Position numbers and translations under genes: made by a program. DNA of 64,000 nt from Albidovulum sp. (GTDB lineage Bacteria; Pseudomonadota; Alphaproteobacteria; Rhodobacterales; Rhodobacteraceae). The DNA lies in NCBI GenBank assembly GCA_028823855.1, contig JAPPFL010000007.1:62001-126000 (forward strand), in the 5' to 3' direction. A model generated the notes under the pieces. The model had not been told where the DNA came from, ran no database searches, and saw only the letters and a program-made list of their open reading frames with translations. Shown here in pieces: positions 35,342 to 45,705 of this stretch; within the stretch, counting starts at the first letter, position 1, and each line of letters begins with the position of its first letter.

Positions 35342-37189
35342 ATTTGATCCTCCTGATCATTCAATTTGGCATACGCCCGGACAGGTTTCGTCCGGTTTGC
35401 CAAACCCAAGACTATCGGAAATCGCGAGTCTCGCCAATAGCAATATTCCTGCTTCAAACTTCCAGAACCGTCTTCTTGCGCCGATTCTTCAGGGGTTTCG
35501 TTTCCCGGAGATGCGCCTCAAAGAAATGGATGAAGAAGAAGTATTTCTCATTTTTCAAGGTTAACCTTGCGGTCTGTTGCCTTCCGAGCCTTCGCGAATG
35601 CTTGGCACGGGATTCCTGCGACAGAAAGGTGTCGGCGGCAGTCCGGAAGCGCGAATTTCTGGAAGCTGACTTAACTTTCTATTGGCAATCAGCGTACGGT
35701 TGGCAAGTCGCGTCGGCGCTTTGCGGAAGGCGAGTTCAAAGGGATTTGCGACGTACGAAGCCGCAATGTTCTGCGAACGATCGGCGTATCAAATAGCGCG
35801 CGCCATTTTAGCGAGGGAAGGTGGACGGGCGAATTTTTGGCACGGAAGAGCAAACGCGAAACGCCGCTTTTTTAGGAACTTTTCCGTTTTCGAAACAGTG
35901 CTAGGGTATGCAATAGCGAGCTATTGCGGCAAACTCGCGAAATCGGATTGCACTCCCATGTCGAGATCGAAGCGACAATCGTCCATTCAAGGATTTTATT
36001 CTGCCCGAGGCTGAGCGGCGAGCCCGGCAATCGAAAGCCCGCGCCTGCAGGTACTAGCCCTCTCCTGTCTCGAATGCTAAACTGTTCTCTAAATCGCCGA
36101 GAGGATCCATTTACTTGATCGCTCCAGGCCGCTTCCGGCTTTGCGGCCATGCTTAGCCGCGCGGCACAACCGCGACAACGAGTTCCTAGGAGCCGCAACG
36201 CCGATTTCGGGACCGTATATCGCCGCAAACCAGGTCGTCGGACAATTCTTCCCGTGTCATCGCTGCCGGGCATTTCTCAATGTCCCATGCACCGGAGTAA
36301 TTTTTTCCGTTGGGTCATGTGCGATTGCCTAGAGCAAGGAATACATCGGCTGGCGGTTGGTTCGAACCGCATTCTGCGGCCCCTACCGACCCATTCTACC
36401 CGTAAGAGCCTCTCGCCGGCGAGGGAGGCCGGACGTTCATACCAAGTGTAGTCGCCCGGTACATTGAAACTTGCTGAACAATCCGATCATCGTCGATCCG
36501 TGATCGATTAGAATTATCCAAAGTAGCTGGTTGGCTCAACTCTTGGGAAACCCTTGATCTGTTCAGAAATGCGTATCGCGCTATCCTGCCGGGGAAGCCT
36601 TCGAGCCGCCAAAGCGGGGCGGGTAGGACCGATTTGCAATATTGGTCACGCGAGCCGGCTAGGAACAAGTTCGCTTGGCCCTCCCTTTTCCCTTCATCCA
36701 GAATGGATACTCGGATGAAGATCCGTATCAACGGCGAGAATCGGATCATAGGGACATAACTACAGCAAGCGCACGATTGGACGCAGGCAACGATTCCCTG
36801 GCATCGCTATACCTGCGATCCCTCGATGCGAATTTGGAGATGTCCTAATTTGCACCTTCGGTTTCGTTTAGTCCCAAGGGTTTCGTATTGGACCTCCGTT
36901 TAGGGCCAATATCGACAACGGAAGTCAAGGATGCGCGCGTAAGAGCCATATACTATGGCCATCCCACTTCACCGGACTTGGCGAAACCGGAAAGCGACAG
37001 AATCGCGGCTGCGTGACTTGCTGCAATTTGACGGATCTAGTCAGAGTCCCAAGCCTGCCTCTTTTCCCGCCTAATGCCGGACGAGGGCGGCTAAATTGAG
37101 ATGTTAAAGAGCGCAGCACGAAAACAGATAGCGGTGTCGACAGTTATTAATGGCTTGCTTTCATGCGCCGGTCCGCGACAACCGCTTGC
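35342..37189. other. Largest gap in the window (1.85 kb), no supported gene
   Basis: Six-frame reading gives only short frames (for example 35872-36273 and 36396-36749 minus, 35344-35796 plus) without domains or consistent codon use. The stretch is more AT-rich at its left end. It separates two gene sets on the same strand (NMT1 importer; dehydrogenase/FAA hydrolase). It may be a decayed gene region, but no fossil protein was recognised. Confidence 0.5.
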
Positions 37190-38056
37190 TCACTTCTCCA
37201 TAAGAAACCGTGTCAGGCTTGAGCCGTCAAACTGGCCCAGCCCAGCTGCTAGTGCCTCGCGGTAGCTCTCGCGAGCAGCCTTCGCTAAAGGCATCGACTT
37301 GCCCATCAGTTCTGCCTGCAAAAGGGCGAGATCAAGGTCTTTCGCCAGCCCGGCGATATCGAACGTGCCAGGTTGGTCGGCTCCGCCGAGAGTATCGATG
37401 ACAACCTTGGCGCGGTTTTTGAGCACCGCGGGTCCAGCGGAACTGTCTGCAATCAAACTGATCGCGATTTCCGCGGAAATTCCGCTGTCTTCGAGCATTG
37501 AGAGCGCTTCTGAAAGAGTCTTCCAGTAGATCGTGAGCGGCAGGTTCACCGCGAGCTTCATACGGGAACCAGAACCCGCTGATCCAAGATGCTCTACTCG
37601 TTTGCATAGCTTCTCAAGTATCGGCTTTGCGCGGGCGAAGGCCGCTTCCGTGCCACCCGCCATACCTAGCAACTGTCCCTTTAGCGCGGGTGCCACCGTA
37701 CCTCCAATCGGGCAATCGACGAAATCCGCGCCCGCCTCAACAACTCTGGCCGCGATCTTGCCTGTTTCGCCGGGAAGGAGAGTAGACATGTCGACAATCA
37801 CGCGGCCGGTAATTCCAACGCCAACCAGCTTGCCAACGATACTATCGACTGCGTCGGCATCTGTTAGCGACAGGATAATCACGTCGCAGGCGGTTATTGC
37901 GGCAAGATTCGAGGCGATTTTTGCGCCGGCATCGGCAGCGGCACGCGTGCGGCTTTGCGTCCTGTTCCAAACCGTTACATCATATCCAGTTTCGACAAGC
38001 CTTTTAGCAAAGGCGGTTCCCATCCGGCCTGTCCCGACGATCGCTGTTTCAGACAT
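37190..38056 (-). CDS. NAD(P)-dependent beta-hydroxyacid dehydrogenase
   Basis: A 288-residue protein of the 3-hydroxyisobutyrate/6-phosphogluconate dehydrogenase superfamily. Features are the N-terminal AIVGTGRMGTAFAKRL (GxGxxG, with Arg in WNRT favouring NADP), VDMSTLLPGE, and the substrate motif DCPIGGTVAPALKGQLLGM. The catalytic Lys is probably in GSGSRMKLAVNLPL near 168. A strong AGGAGGG precedes the ATG. The FAA-hydrolase gene lies 27 bases upstream on the same strand, so the two form an operon, plausibly handling a small hydroxy- or keto-acid. Confidence 0.9.
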   Translation of the reverse strand: MSETAIVGTGRMGTAFAKRLVETGYDVTVWNRTQSRTRAAADAGAKIASNLAAITACDVIILSLTDADAVDSIVGKLVGVGITGRVIVDMSTLLPGETGKIAARVVEAGADFVDCPIGGTVAPALKGQLLGMAGGTEAAFARAKPILEKLCKRVEHLGSAGSGSRMKLAVNLPLTIYWKTLSEALSMLEDSGISAEIAISLIADSSAGPAVLKNRAKVVIDTLGGADQPGTFDIAGLAKDLDLALLQAELMGKSMPLAKAARESYREALAAGLGQFDGSSLTRFLMEK

Positions 38057-38083
38057 TCGGCGCCCTCCTATCCCACAATTTTA

Positions 38084-38782
38084 TCAAGCGGCGCGGTCGC
38101 CGATCCGCACTTGCATCGGCCTGAGACCGTCTACCGAACAGTCTAGCACGTCGCCTTGCGTTACCGCTCCGACACCGGCCGGCGTTCCCGTCATAATGAT
38201 GTCTCCCGGCCTAAGTTCATACTGTTCGGAGAGCTTTGCAATTATCTCGTCAATCTTCCAGATTAGCATCGAGATGTCGGCGCTTTGCCGTGTTTCACCG
38301 TTAACCTTGAGGCTCATATGTCCCGAGTTCACGATGCCGATTTCTTCTATGCTGGTTACCGGGCCGACTGGCGCGGAATGGTCGAAGGCCTTGGTGACCT
38401 CCCACGGCAGACCATTTGCCAAGGCTCCGGCCTGATGATCGCGCCGAGTCATGTCTAGCCCCACGGCGTAGCCAAAGATATGCTTCGATGCCTCAAATTC
38501 CGGGATATTATATCCGCCTGACTTGAGAGCGACTACCAGTTCGCATTCATAATGTAGGTTTTTTGTGAAAACAGGATACGGAATCTCGCCGCCGTTCCGC
38601 ACCAAAGCGTCTCTCGGCTTCATGAAAACTACCGGCGGGTCGCGCTCGTCGGCGTTCATCTCAATGATGTGCGCTAAATAGTTTTTCCCGATGCAATAAA
38701 TTCGACGAACCGGGAATTTCTCGTCTGAGCCAACGATGTCGAGATATGACTCCGCGGGCGGTTCAACTGCATAGGCCTTCAT
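38084..38782 (-). CDS. Fumarylacetoacetate hydrolase family protein
   Basis: A 232-residue FAH-family protein starting MKAYAVEP. The upstream in-frame ATG at 38860 is rejected because the extra 26 residues are unlike the family, and AAGGAAG lies before 38782. Motifs are RIYCIGKNYLAH, VVFMKPRDALV, the metal ligands in HYECELVVAL (E-x-E) and the following Asp in GYAVGLDMTRRD, and IMTGTPAGVGAV. The family cleaves or decarboxylates beta-keto acids (fumarylpyruvate, oxaloacetate, acylpyruvates). It is paired with the beta-hydroxyacid dehydrogenase gene downstream. Confidence 0.92.
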   Translation of the reverse strand: MKAYAVEPPAESYLDIVGSDEKFPVRRIYCIGKNYLAHIIEMNADERDPPVVFMKPRDALVRNGGEIPYPVFTKNLHYECELVVALKSGGYNIPEFEASKHIFGYAVGLDMTRRDHQAGALANGLPWEVTKAFDHSAPVGPVTSIEEIGIVNSGHMSLKVNGETRQSADISMLIWKIDEIIAKLSEQYELRPGDIIMTGTPAGVGAVTQGDVLDCSVDGLRPMQVRIGDRAA

Positions 38783-39551
38783 AGACTTCCTTGCTCCGGC
38801 TGATCGAGGTTCCGCGATACAACGGTTGCCAATCGATTCGCGATCAGGCGTGAATGTCATGTATCTCGTGCCGATTCAAGATACTAAGCCGAAGTCTTGC
38901 GCGCTTTGACTGGTCATCACAATTTACTCCTCCGCAAAGAATTTCGTCCTTTGGTCCAGAATCGCTCTACGTCGCCGCAGAAGAAGATTATTTCAGGAAA
39001 CCCGCGGCACACGCCGTGTCAACGCCTTTCATCCTTGGAAAGGCTAGACACGCCCGCAATCGCTTCCGCTATTTGCGCCGGATCCTCGACCGCGTAGAGT
39101 CATGGCCATCGGACCGACTCTGTTTGTCGTCGCGCATGCAAGCGGGGCGGAGGACTCAATCGCCGGACGGCTCGGGCCCGAGGCCGGACTACGACGAAAT
39201 TCCTCATTCAAAACCTGATTGGCAAAGCGAAGTCGGGTTAGTAGTGAAGCGTTTCCAACTCCGCCCAATCCTCCCATTCCCCATTCCAAACGCCGGGTCC
39301 GGATCCCGCAGGTCGCAATAGACAGCGCGTCAGGGTTCGCGCAAGCGGTATGCGCCGCCCGCTTCCGGCCTATGGCATTTTTTTAACGAATCGTTGCCAT
39401 TTACTAAAGGCTGCGCACTGATGCCGGTGCCGCCTCGCCCCGGCTTGATCCTGATCGATTCCGGCCGCATTCGCCCATCCCGTCCGGCATGCCGTCGTTC
39501 CGGTTGGAGGACTGGCGGACCATGGCAACGCGGTTGAAGGGATTACGGGCC
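38783..39551. other. Intergenic gap, no supported gene
   Basis: Only short frames lie here (38854-39321 plus is the longest) and none shows a domain. The end of the flavin-reductase gene lies at the right edge. No terminator was recognised. Confidence 0.5.
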
Positions 39552-41504
39552 TTAAACTGATCGGCCAATCATCGCGCCCTCGAACACGGCATTGTAGGGA
39601 TGCCGAGGAAAAACCGCGTCGCCTATTACATGAGTTTCAATTCCCAGCTCCGCAGCTCGGTCTCCGATCATTTCCTCGATCAAGCTGCGTTCCATATCTC
39701 GTTGAATAGCAAATACAACTTGATCAATTCCGCCGATCCTCTCGATGTTGCCGCCCGATTGAACGTCGACCCAATCCTGGCCGATTTGCTCGACGTTAGA
39801 ATTGAAGCGAACCGTTATTCCCTCGTTGCGCTTGACGCGAGCCAGAAGCATTGTCCGCGCCATGAACTCTTCGTCTACTGCAAGCTCTCCCGTGGGCTCG
39901 ATCACAGTAACTTCGGAGCCGGATTCGGCCAAGTATTCGGCGGTAACCGCTCCGATAACCAGGCCTCCGCCAACCAAGACCACCCGACTGCCCGGTTTGA
40001 CCTCGCCCCTGATCAAATCGTCGTAGTTGGTGACGATTTCATTTTCGATGCCCGGTATAAAAATTGGCATGAACGGGCGAGTTCCGGTTGCAAAGATTAC
40101 GACATCGGGTTTTTCCGTCTCTATGTCGGATGGCCCGACTTCCTTGCCGGTAACAATTCTCGCGCCTGAATTGACGAGCATTCGAATTCTATCTTCAGCC
40201 GCGCGGTTCCAGTTCGCCTTGTATTTGCTTGCTCCGAGTATCGTCGCGATGCCTCCGCAGGAGGAGTTTTTCTCGTAGAGCGTAACCTCGTGTCCGCGCT
40301 CGGCCGCGACCGCCGCCGCTTCCATCCCAGCCAATCCGCCTCCCACGACCATGACATTTCGAGGCCTGTGGGCAGACGAAATTCTCATGGAGCGCTCTCT
40401 TCCGGCCGCGGGATTGACGGTGCAGACCGATCGCTCATTCACGAAAAGTACCGCGCAGCAATGATTGCATCCGATGCAGCCGACGACGTCGTCCTCTCGA
40501 CCGTTAATCGACTTCGAATAGATCTCGGGGTCCGCGTGGAACGCCCGACCCATATGGAGAAAGTCCGCATCGCCTTCAGCGAGCGCTCGCTCCGCAATAT
40601 TCAAGTCATTAATCCGTCCGGCAGCGATGACTGGAATCGAAACATTTCGCCTTATGGCTCGCGCGTACGGTAGCAGACAGCCGGTTTCCAGATCCATGGG
40701 CTGGATCACGGTTTCCAGCGACTCGTAAATTCCGGCGCTTACATCGACGAAGTCAAGGCCCAGATCGGAAAGATGATTTATAAAATTGATTGAATTCTCG
40801 ACGGAAATTCCGCCGTCGACATCTTCGCTTGCGGAAATCCTGATCCCGACCGGAACGTCACCTCCCAGTTCCTGGCGAATGGATTCATAGACCCTGCGAG
40901 GGAATCTCCACCGATTTTCTTCCGAACCGCCATATTGGTCCAACCTCTGGTTGAATTTCGGCGAAAGGAAATTCGTTACCAGATATCCGTGGGCTCCGTG
41001 AATGGTGATCATGTCGTAGCCCGCCTCCACTGCCCGTCGCGCGCCGGCGGCAAAGCGAGAAACTATTTCCGAGATTTCTATTTGGCTTAACTCATGAGGG
41101 ATTTGCCCGCCCACGATATCATTGGGAATCGGCGACGGCGCGACAGGCTGCAGGCCCGTCTTCGCAGCTGCCGAGTTCCGTCCGCCATGGTTGATTTCGG
41201 CCTGCGTGAGTACGCCGTAGGGATGAACGGCATCGTTCAGCTTCCTGTGCCAACCGACATTTGAATCGTGCCAAAGGCCGAGCTGGAAAACGTTTCCGCG
41301 TCCTCGCGGATCGATGTAGGTGGCTTCAATAGCCATCAGCCCTACGTCCGCTTTAGCCCGCTCAACCAGATAATCGATATAGGCCTGGGTCGGATTGCCG
41401 ATTCTGTCGCCCCAATTGCGTTCCATCGGCGACATAGATGCACGGTTCTTCACGGTCAGACCGCCAATTTTCCCGGGTTGAGAAATTCTCTCGTACTTGG
41501 ACAT
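39552..41504 (-). CDS. FMN/4Fe-4S/FAD enoate reductase (FadH-like, Old Yellow Enzyme family)
   Basis: A 650-residue three-part oxidoreductase. Residues ~1-350 are an OYE TIM barrel (HGAHGYLVTNFLSPKFNQR; YGGS; GRAFHADPEI). A cysteine cluster CIGCNHCC...C at ~345-365 binds a 4Fe-4S centre. Residues ~385-650 hold FAD and NAD(P) domains (VVGGGLAGMEAAAVAAERGH; LVGGGLVIGAVTAEYLAESG). The layout matches 2,4-dienoyl-CoA reductase, trimethylamine dehydrogenase and bile-acid enoate reductases. Strong GGAGG before the ATG. It stands alone; the substrate (unsaturated acyl-CoA, N-methylated amine or cyclic enone) cannot be fixed from sequence. Confidence 0.92.
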   Translation of the reverse strand: MSKYERISQPGKIGGLTVKNRASMSPMERNWGDRIGNPTQAYIDYLVERAKADVGLMAIEATYIDPRGRGNVFQLGLWHDSNVGWHRKLNDAVHPYGVLTQAEINHGGRNSAAAKTGLQPVAPSPIPNDIVGGQIPHELSQIEISEIVSRFAAGARRAVEAGYDMITIHGAHGYLVTNFLSPKFNQRLDQYGGSEENRWRFPRRVYESIRQELGGDVPVGIRISASEDVDGGISVENSINFINHLSDLGLDFVDVSAGIYESLETVIQPMDLETGCLLPYARAIRRNVSIPVIAAGRINDLNIAERALAEGDADFLHMGRAFHADPEIYSKSINGREDDVVGCIGCNHCCAVLFVNERSVCTVNPAAGRERSMRISSAHRPRNVMVVGGGLAGMEAAAVAAERGHEVTLYEKNSSCGGIATILGASKYKANWNRAAEDRIRMLVNSGARIVTGKEVGPSDIETEKPDVVIFATGTRPFMPIFIPGIENEIVTNYDDLIRGEVKPGSRVVLVGGGLVIGAVTAEYLAESGSEVTVIEPTGELAVDEEFMARTMLLARVKRNEGITVRFNSNVEQIGQDWVDVQSGGNIERIGGIDQVVFAIQRDMERSLIEEMIGDRAAELGIETHVIGDAVFPRHPYNAVFEGAMIGRSV

Positions 41505-42715
41505 TCGGTATCCTCCATGCGCCTCTCGATTTGAGCGCTTTAAACGGTTCCGACTCGCCGAAAATACACTCGCCGACTGCGATTGTCACTTCTGAAAAAT
41601 GCGCCGCGGGCGCCGCATTCAAACGGGCCAGGGAGAAATTGTAGCGGGCGCAGAGTAAATTTCAGACGAATATCGCGCCAATTGCACCGCCTTGACGGCG
41701 CCGCAAGGATTTCGGTTCCCTTCTCCGCAGGCATGCAATGCACGACGCGCCAAAACGCATCGTCGTCAAAGCGAAGGTCTAGAATCTACGTGATCCGCTA
41801 CTTCTCTGCCGGACCGGAGCGAGACACCGGTTTGCCTGTTTCTGATCAATTAAAGCTGCTCCGAAAATTCCATGCAATGGCTTCAAAGAAACAATGGAAT
41901 TTGATCAGATCGTCGACGCGATTGACCTAGATGGTCTCACCAATTCGCAATTGAACCGATGATCATGGAGCAACCATTCGAGAACCGGTGCCTGTAGTAA
42001 AACGCCTGAACACTCGACGACCTTTTTGGCCTTGGGTTTCGATGCTTGGAAATCTGCTCCGAACCAGTCGGGCGGCGGTATCGAATGTCGAGTCGACAAT
42101 CTTTGCCGCTGTTGAAATTGTCTCGTATCCGGCTCTTGCCGCAGGCTAGCGCCGCTTGGCGCTTCGGGAGTAGAGCATTCAAGGTATGCTTCAGACCCTA
42201 ATTTTGCTCGAATTTCTTTGCCATCGGAGAGCGTCATGATCATCAAGACAGGAAATTTCGGTTTCCTGGCCATTGCCGGGGCGCAAACCTATTCGTGTGT
42301 CATCAGGTTTAAGAACCTATCAACCGCCGCATCGAACGCCCTCGGAGCAGGATTCCGCCGACAGTCTCCTTAACCGCAAGTGCAGAAACGAGCCGTCGCG
42401 AGAGTATGTCGCGACTTGAAGGGCCCTGCGCAACTCCCCGGTAGCGTGCATTTGACACATCATAACCTGAACTGGTCCTTTAACGAGGCCTTGCGTTTCC
42501 TCCAGCGCGAAACGCGCTTGTCGAGAGCGGAACGGCACGTCTTGTCGCGAATTAGTTCAAAATCGAACTTGGCTAGTTCCTCCGGAAGCTATTTGCATAC
42601 TGCCTTTTCGATCCACTGCCTCCGGCGGTAGCCGCCGCCAAGAATCACGAAGGTACGTCATTTCAATATATTCGTTGTCGACATGAATCATTGTAGGAAT
42701 CCGCGAGAGGGATTA
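41505..42715. other. Intergenic gap of 1.2 kb between divergent genes
   Basis: It separates the FadH-like gene (minus) from the molybdoenzyme gene (plus) and must carry both promoters. Frames such as 41905-42273 (minus) have no recognisable pattern. A GAGAGGG at 42705-42711 is the ribosome binding site of the molybdoenzyme gene. Confidence 0.5.
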
Positions 42716-45082
42716 ATGTCGAAAGAGCCGCTTTTCCGCGCCGTAGCCGATTACCGAACCTATCCGCCCATGGAAAATATCTCTAGCTTGCCGCTCACTT
42801 GCAATCATTGGGGCACGTATCGCGTGGAATGCGAAGACGGTCGCGTCAAGGCGCTTCATGATTTCGAAGAGGATAGCGATCCGTCTCCGATAGGCTACGG
42901 AGTGGCGAGCGTACTGGATGGCCCGACCCGAATAACCTCGCCGATGATTCGAAAAAGCTGGCTGGATTCCGGCCCCGGTTCCAGAACGGAAGCTCGGGGT
43001 TCGGATCCTTTCGTCCGCGTTTCGTGGGAAGATGCCGAGCGACTGGCGGCGAATGAGCTGGCGCGCGTCCGTTCGAAGTTCGGAAACTCCGCGATCTATG
43101 CCGGGTCGTACGGATGGGCGAGCGCCGGACGATTTCATCACGCGCAAAGCCAAATGCGTCGCTTCCTCAATTGCATTGGAGGCCATACAAGCAGCGTGGG
43201 CAGCTACAGCCTCGCCGCTGCGGAATCCATTGTCCCGCACGTTTTGGGCAACTTTCACAAGCTAGTCGACCAAACGACGAGCTGGCCCTCAATTGTCGAA
43301 AATACCGAGCTATTCGTGGCATTCGGCGGTATCCCGCTCAGGAACAGCCAGATTAACGCCGGAGGACTCGGCAGCCACTTTTTCAAGGAAGGCCTCAAGT
43401 CCGCGCAACGCGCGGGCATTGAGTTCGTAAATATCAGTCCCATAAAGGCGGATATGCTTGAAAGCGTCGGAGGCGAATGGATGCCGCTTCTACCGGGTTC
43501 CGATGTCGCCATCCTCCTCGGCATCGCGCACACGCTCTGCTCCGAACATTTGCACGACGAAGCCTTTCTCGCCCGCTACACGGTCGGATTCGACAAATTC
43601 CTGTCCTATTTGAACGGAGAACCGGACGGAATCGCAAAGTCGGCCGATTGGGCTTCGTCGCTGAGTTCTGTGGATGCCGACGACATCAGAACGCTGGCGC
43701 GAAGAATGGCGGCTTCGCGAACCATGATAAACGTATCCTGGTCGCTCAACAGGCAGGATCACGGCGAGCAGCCGTATTGGGCGGCCATCGCCGTCGCGGC
43801 GACGCTGGGCCAATTGGGCCTGCCCGGCGGCGGCATCGGATTCGGATACGGTGCGGTGAATACTGTCGGCGAGCACTTTTCGATCATACCCGCGAAATCG
43901 TTTCCGCAGCGCCGGAACCCGGTCGAGAGTTTTATTCCCGTCGCTCGGGTCAGCGACATGCTTTTGCATCCGGGCGAACCCTTCGACTTTGACGGACAAC
44001 GTTATGAATATCCCGACATACGCCTTGTGTACTGGGCCGGCGGCAATCCGTTCCATCATCACCAGGACATCAACAAGCTTCTGCGAGCGTGGAGAAAACC
44101 GGAAACCGTGATCGTTCATGACTGGTGCTGGAACGGTTTGGCGAAGCATTCCGACATCGTTCTTCCATGCACGACTCCCTTGGAGCGCAACGACATAATG
44201 ATTTCCAGGGACCCGTACATTGTCTACATGCAAAAGGCGATCGATCCTCCAGGCGAATGCCGGAACGATTTCGAAATCTTCAAGGGAATCGCGGCTCGGA
44301 TGGGCGTGCTGGACGAGTTCGACTCCGGGATCGACGAAGCCGGATGGCTCGAGTTCATGTACGAAGAAACGCGCAAACGAACCGATGCTAGAAATATATT
44401 CATCCCTCCGTATTCGAAGCTAATGGAGAAGGGCTGGTTCAGAGTCGATCCCCCGCCCCGGCCAAGAGTCTTTCTAAGCGATTTCCGAAATGATCCCGAC
44501 CGGCATCCCCTGGAAACTCCGAGCGGCAGAATCGAGATCTATTCCGAAACCGTTGCGAGTTTCGGCTACGATGACTGCCCCGGGCATGCCGCCTGGCTGG
44601 AGCCGGCCGAATGGCTTGGATCAAAGAACAGGGATTTTCCGCTGCATCTGGTCTCGAACCAGCCGAAGACCAAGCTGCATTCGCAACTCGACCACGGTCC
44701 CGTGAGCCTCGCGTCCAAGCTAAACGGCCGCGAACCGGTAGCTATGCACCCGGAAGATGCGCGGGAACGAAAGATTTCGGCGGGCGACATAGTGAGGATA
44801 TTCAATAATCGCGGCCAATGCCTGGGCGCAGCGGTACTGGATTCCGATATCAGGCGCGGCGTTGTTCAGATGAGCACCGGAGCGTGGCTCGACCCAACCG
44901 AACCTGGCAAGCCGGGAAGCATGTGCAAGCACGGCAATCCAAACGTTTTAACGCTGGACAAGGGTACTTCCAGGCTTGCCCAGGGACCGATAGCGCACAC
45001 TTGTCTTGTAGACATCGAATTGTTTCAGGACGCGCCGCCTCCTGTTACAGCCCACGAGCCGCCGCGGATATTGCCCAATTGA
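42716..45082 (+). CDS. Biotin-sulfoxide-reductase-type molybdoenzyme (BisC/DMSO reductase family)
   Basis: A 788-residue molybdopterin-guanine-dinucleotide enzyme. The start at 42716 follows GAGAGGG by four bases; an in-frame ATG at 42683 is less likely. Active-site residues of DMSO/TMAO reductases can be aligned: Tyr132 and Trp134 in GSYGW, and the Mo ligand Ser165 in SYSLAAAE, exactly 33 residues after the Tyr as in DMSO reductase (Tyr114/Trp116/Ser147). No N-terminal CxxC iron-sulfur motif is present, as usual for this branch. There is no Tat signal, so it is cytoplasmic like BisC and should reduce S- or N-oxides (biotin or methionine sulfoxide, TMAO). No membrane cytochrome or chaperone gene is adjacent. 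Confidence 0.9.
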   Translation: MSKEPLFRAVADYRTYPPMENISSLPLTCNHWGTYRVECEDGRVKALHDFEEDSDPSPIGYGVASVLDGPTRITSPMIRKSWLDSGPGSRTEARGSDPFVRVSWEDAERLAANELARVRSKFGNSAIYAGSYGWASAGRFHHAQSQMRRFLNCIGGHTSSVGSYSLAAAESIVPHVLGNFHKLVDQTTSWPSIVENTELFVAFGGIPLRNSQINAGGLGSHFFKEGLKSAQRAGIEFVNISPIKADMLESVGGEWMPLLPGSDVAILLGIAHTLCSEHLHDEAFLARYTVGFDKFLSYLNGEPDGIAKSADWASSLSSVDADDIRTLARRMAASRTMINVSWSLNRQDHGEQPYWAAIAVAATLGQLGLPGGGIGFGYGAVNTVGEHFSIIPAKSFPQRRNPVESFIPVARVSDMLLHPGEPFDFDGQRYEYPDIRLVYWAGGNPFHHHQDINKLLRAWRKPETVIVHDWCWNGLAKHSDIVLPCTTPLERNDIMISRDPYIVYMQKAIDPPGECRNDFEIFKGIAARMGVLDEFDSGIDEAGWLEFMYEETRKRTDARNIFIPPYSKLMEKGWFRVDPPPRPRVFLSDFRNDPDRHPLETPSGRIEIYSETVASFGYDDCPGHAAWLEPAEWLGSKNRDFPLHLVSNQPKTKLHSQLDHGPVSLASKLNGREPVAMHPEDARERKISAGDIVRIFNNRGQCLGAAVLDSDIRRGVVQMSTGAWLDPTEPGKPGSMCKHGNPNVLTLDKGTSRLAQGPIAHTCLVDIELFQDAPPPVTAHEPPRILPN

Positions 45083-45705
45083 TCGGCAAAGAAAGAACCC
45101 GCGGATCGGAAAGTTAATTCGGCGGACGCTTGCGGCCTATCAGAATTCCAATTCGCTCTTGCCGGCTGGCCCCTTCAAGCGCCTTTCTATATCGAAATTC
45201 GCGAGTTTCCGGGCACCGCCGCTGCGGAGCGGTTCGTCCCGCCGAGTTTCGAAGACATAAAAAGCGAAATGGATCGACTTCGGATCAACGCCGAGGGCGC
45301 GATCGCCGACTCTCGGGTCCGGACGGGCTTGGAGAGGGTAGATCCGCATGCGGATCCGACTTCGTGCCGCGCGCCTCCAAGTCCTACGATGCAAAACCCA
45401 AATCGGCGGTTCAACCTGCCTCGATGCGCCGTGCCTCGCTGCCATGGCGGCAGCAGCCTGCTACCGCGCGTCAGTCACGATGCCACGTGAGCCGAAACCC
45501 TCGCTTCGAAAAGGCATCCCCTGCTCTCTAGCGCTTCGGCAGCTTCGTTCCGGCTCTTTCGCCCGCGCTATATTCACGATTGCTTTTTCGGCGGACCGGA
45601 CCGTCTCGACCGCCCGGGCAACCTTGGGTTTCATGACCGACTGGATTATGCATTCAAGTCCATATGCCATTGGGACTTTAGGCACCGATTTGCACATTCG
45701 GCCCG
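45083..45705. other. Gap between convergent molybdoenzyme and kinase genes
   Basis: No gene is called. Two minus-strand frames (45140-45445, 45461-45769) give protein-like stretches (for example GVDPKSIHFAFYVFE), but no family was recognised and codon use is poor. No terminator with a T-run is evident. Confidence 0.45.

Noticed and set aside
36396-36749. 117-codon minus-strand frame in the large gap
   Set aside because: No recognisable pattern and no ribosome binding site.
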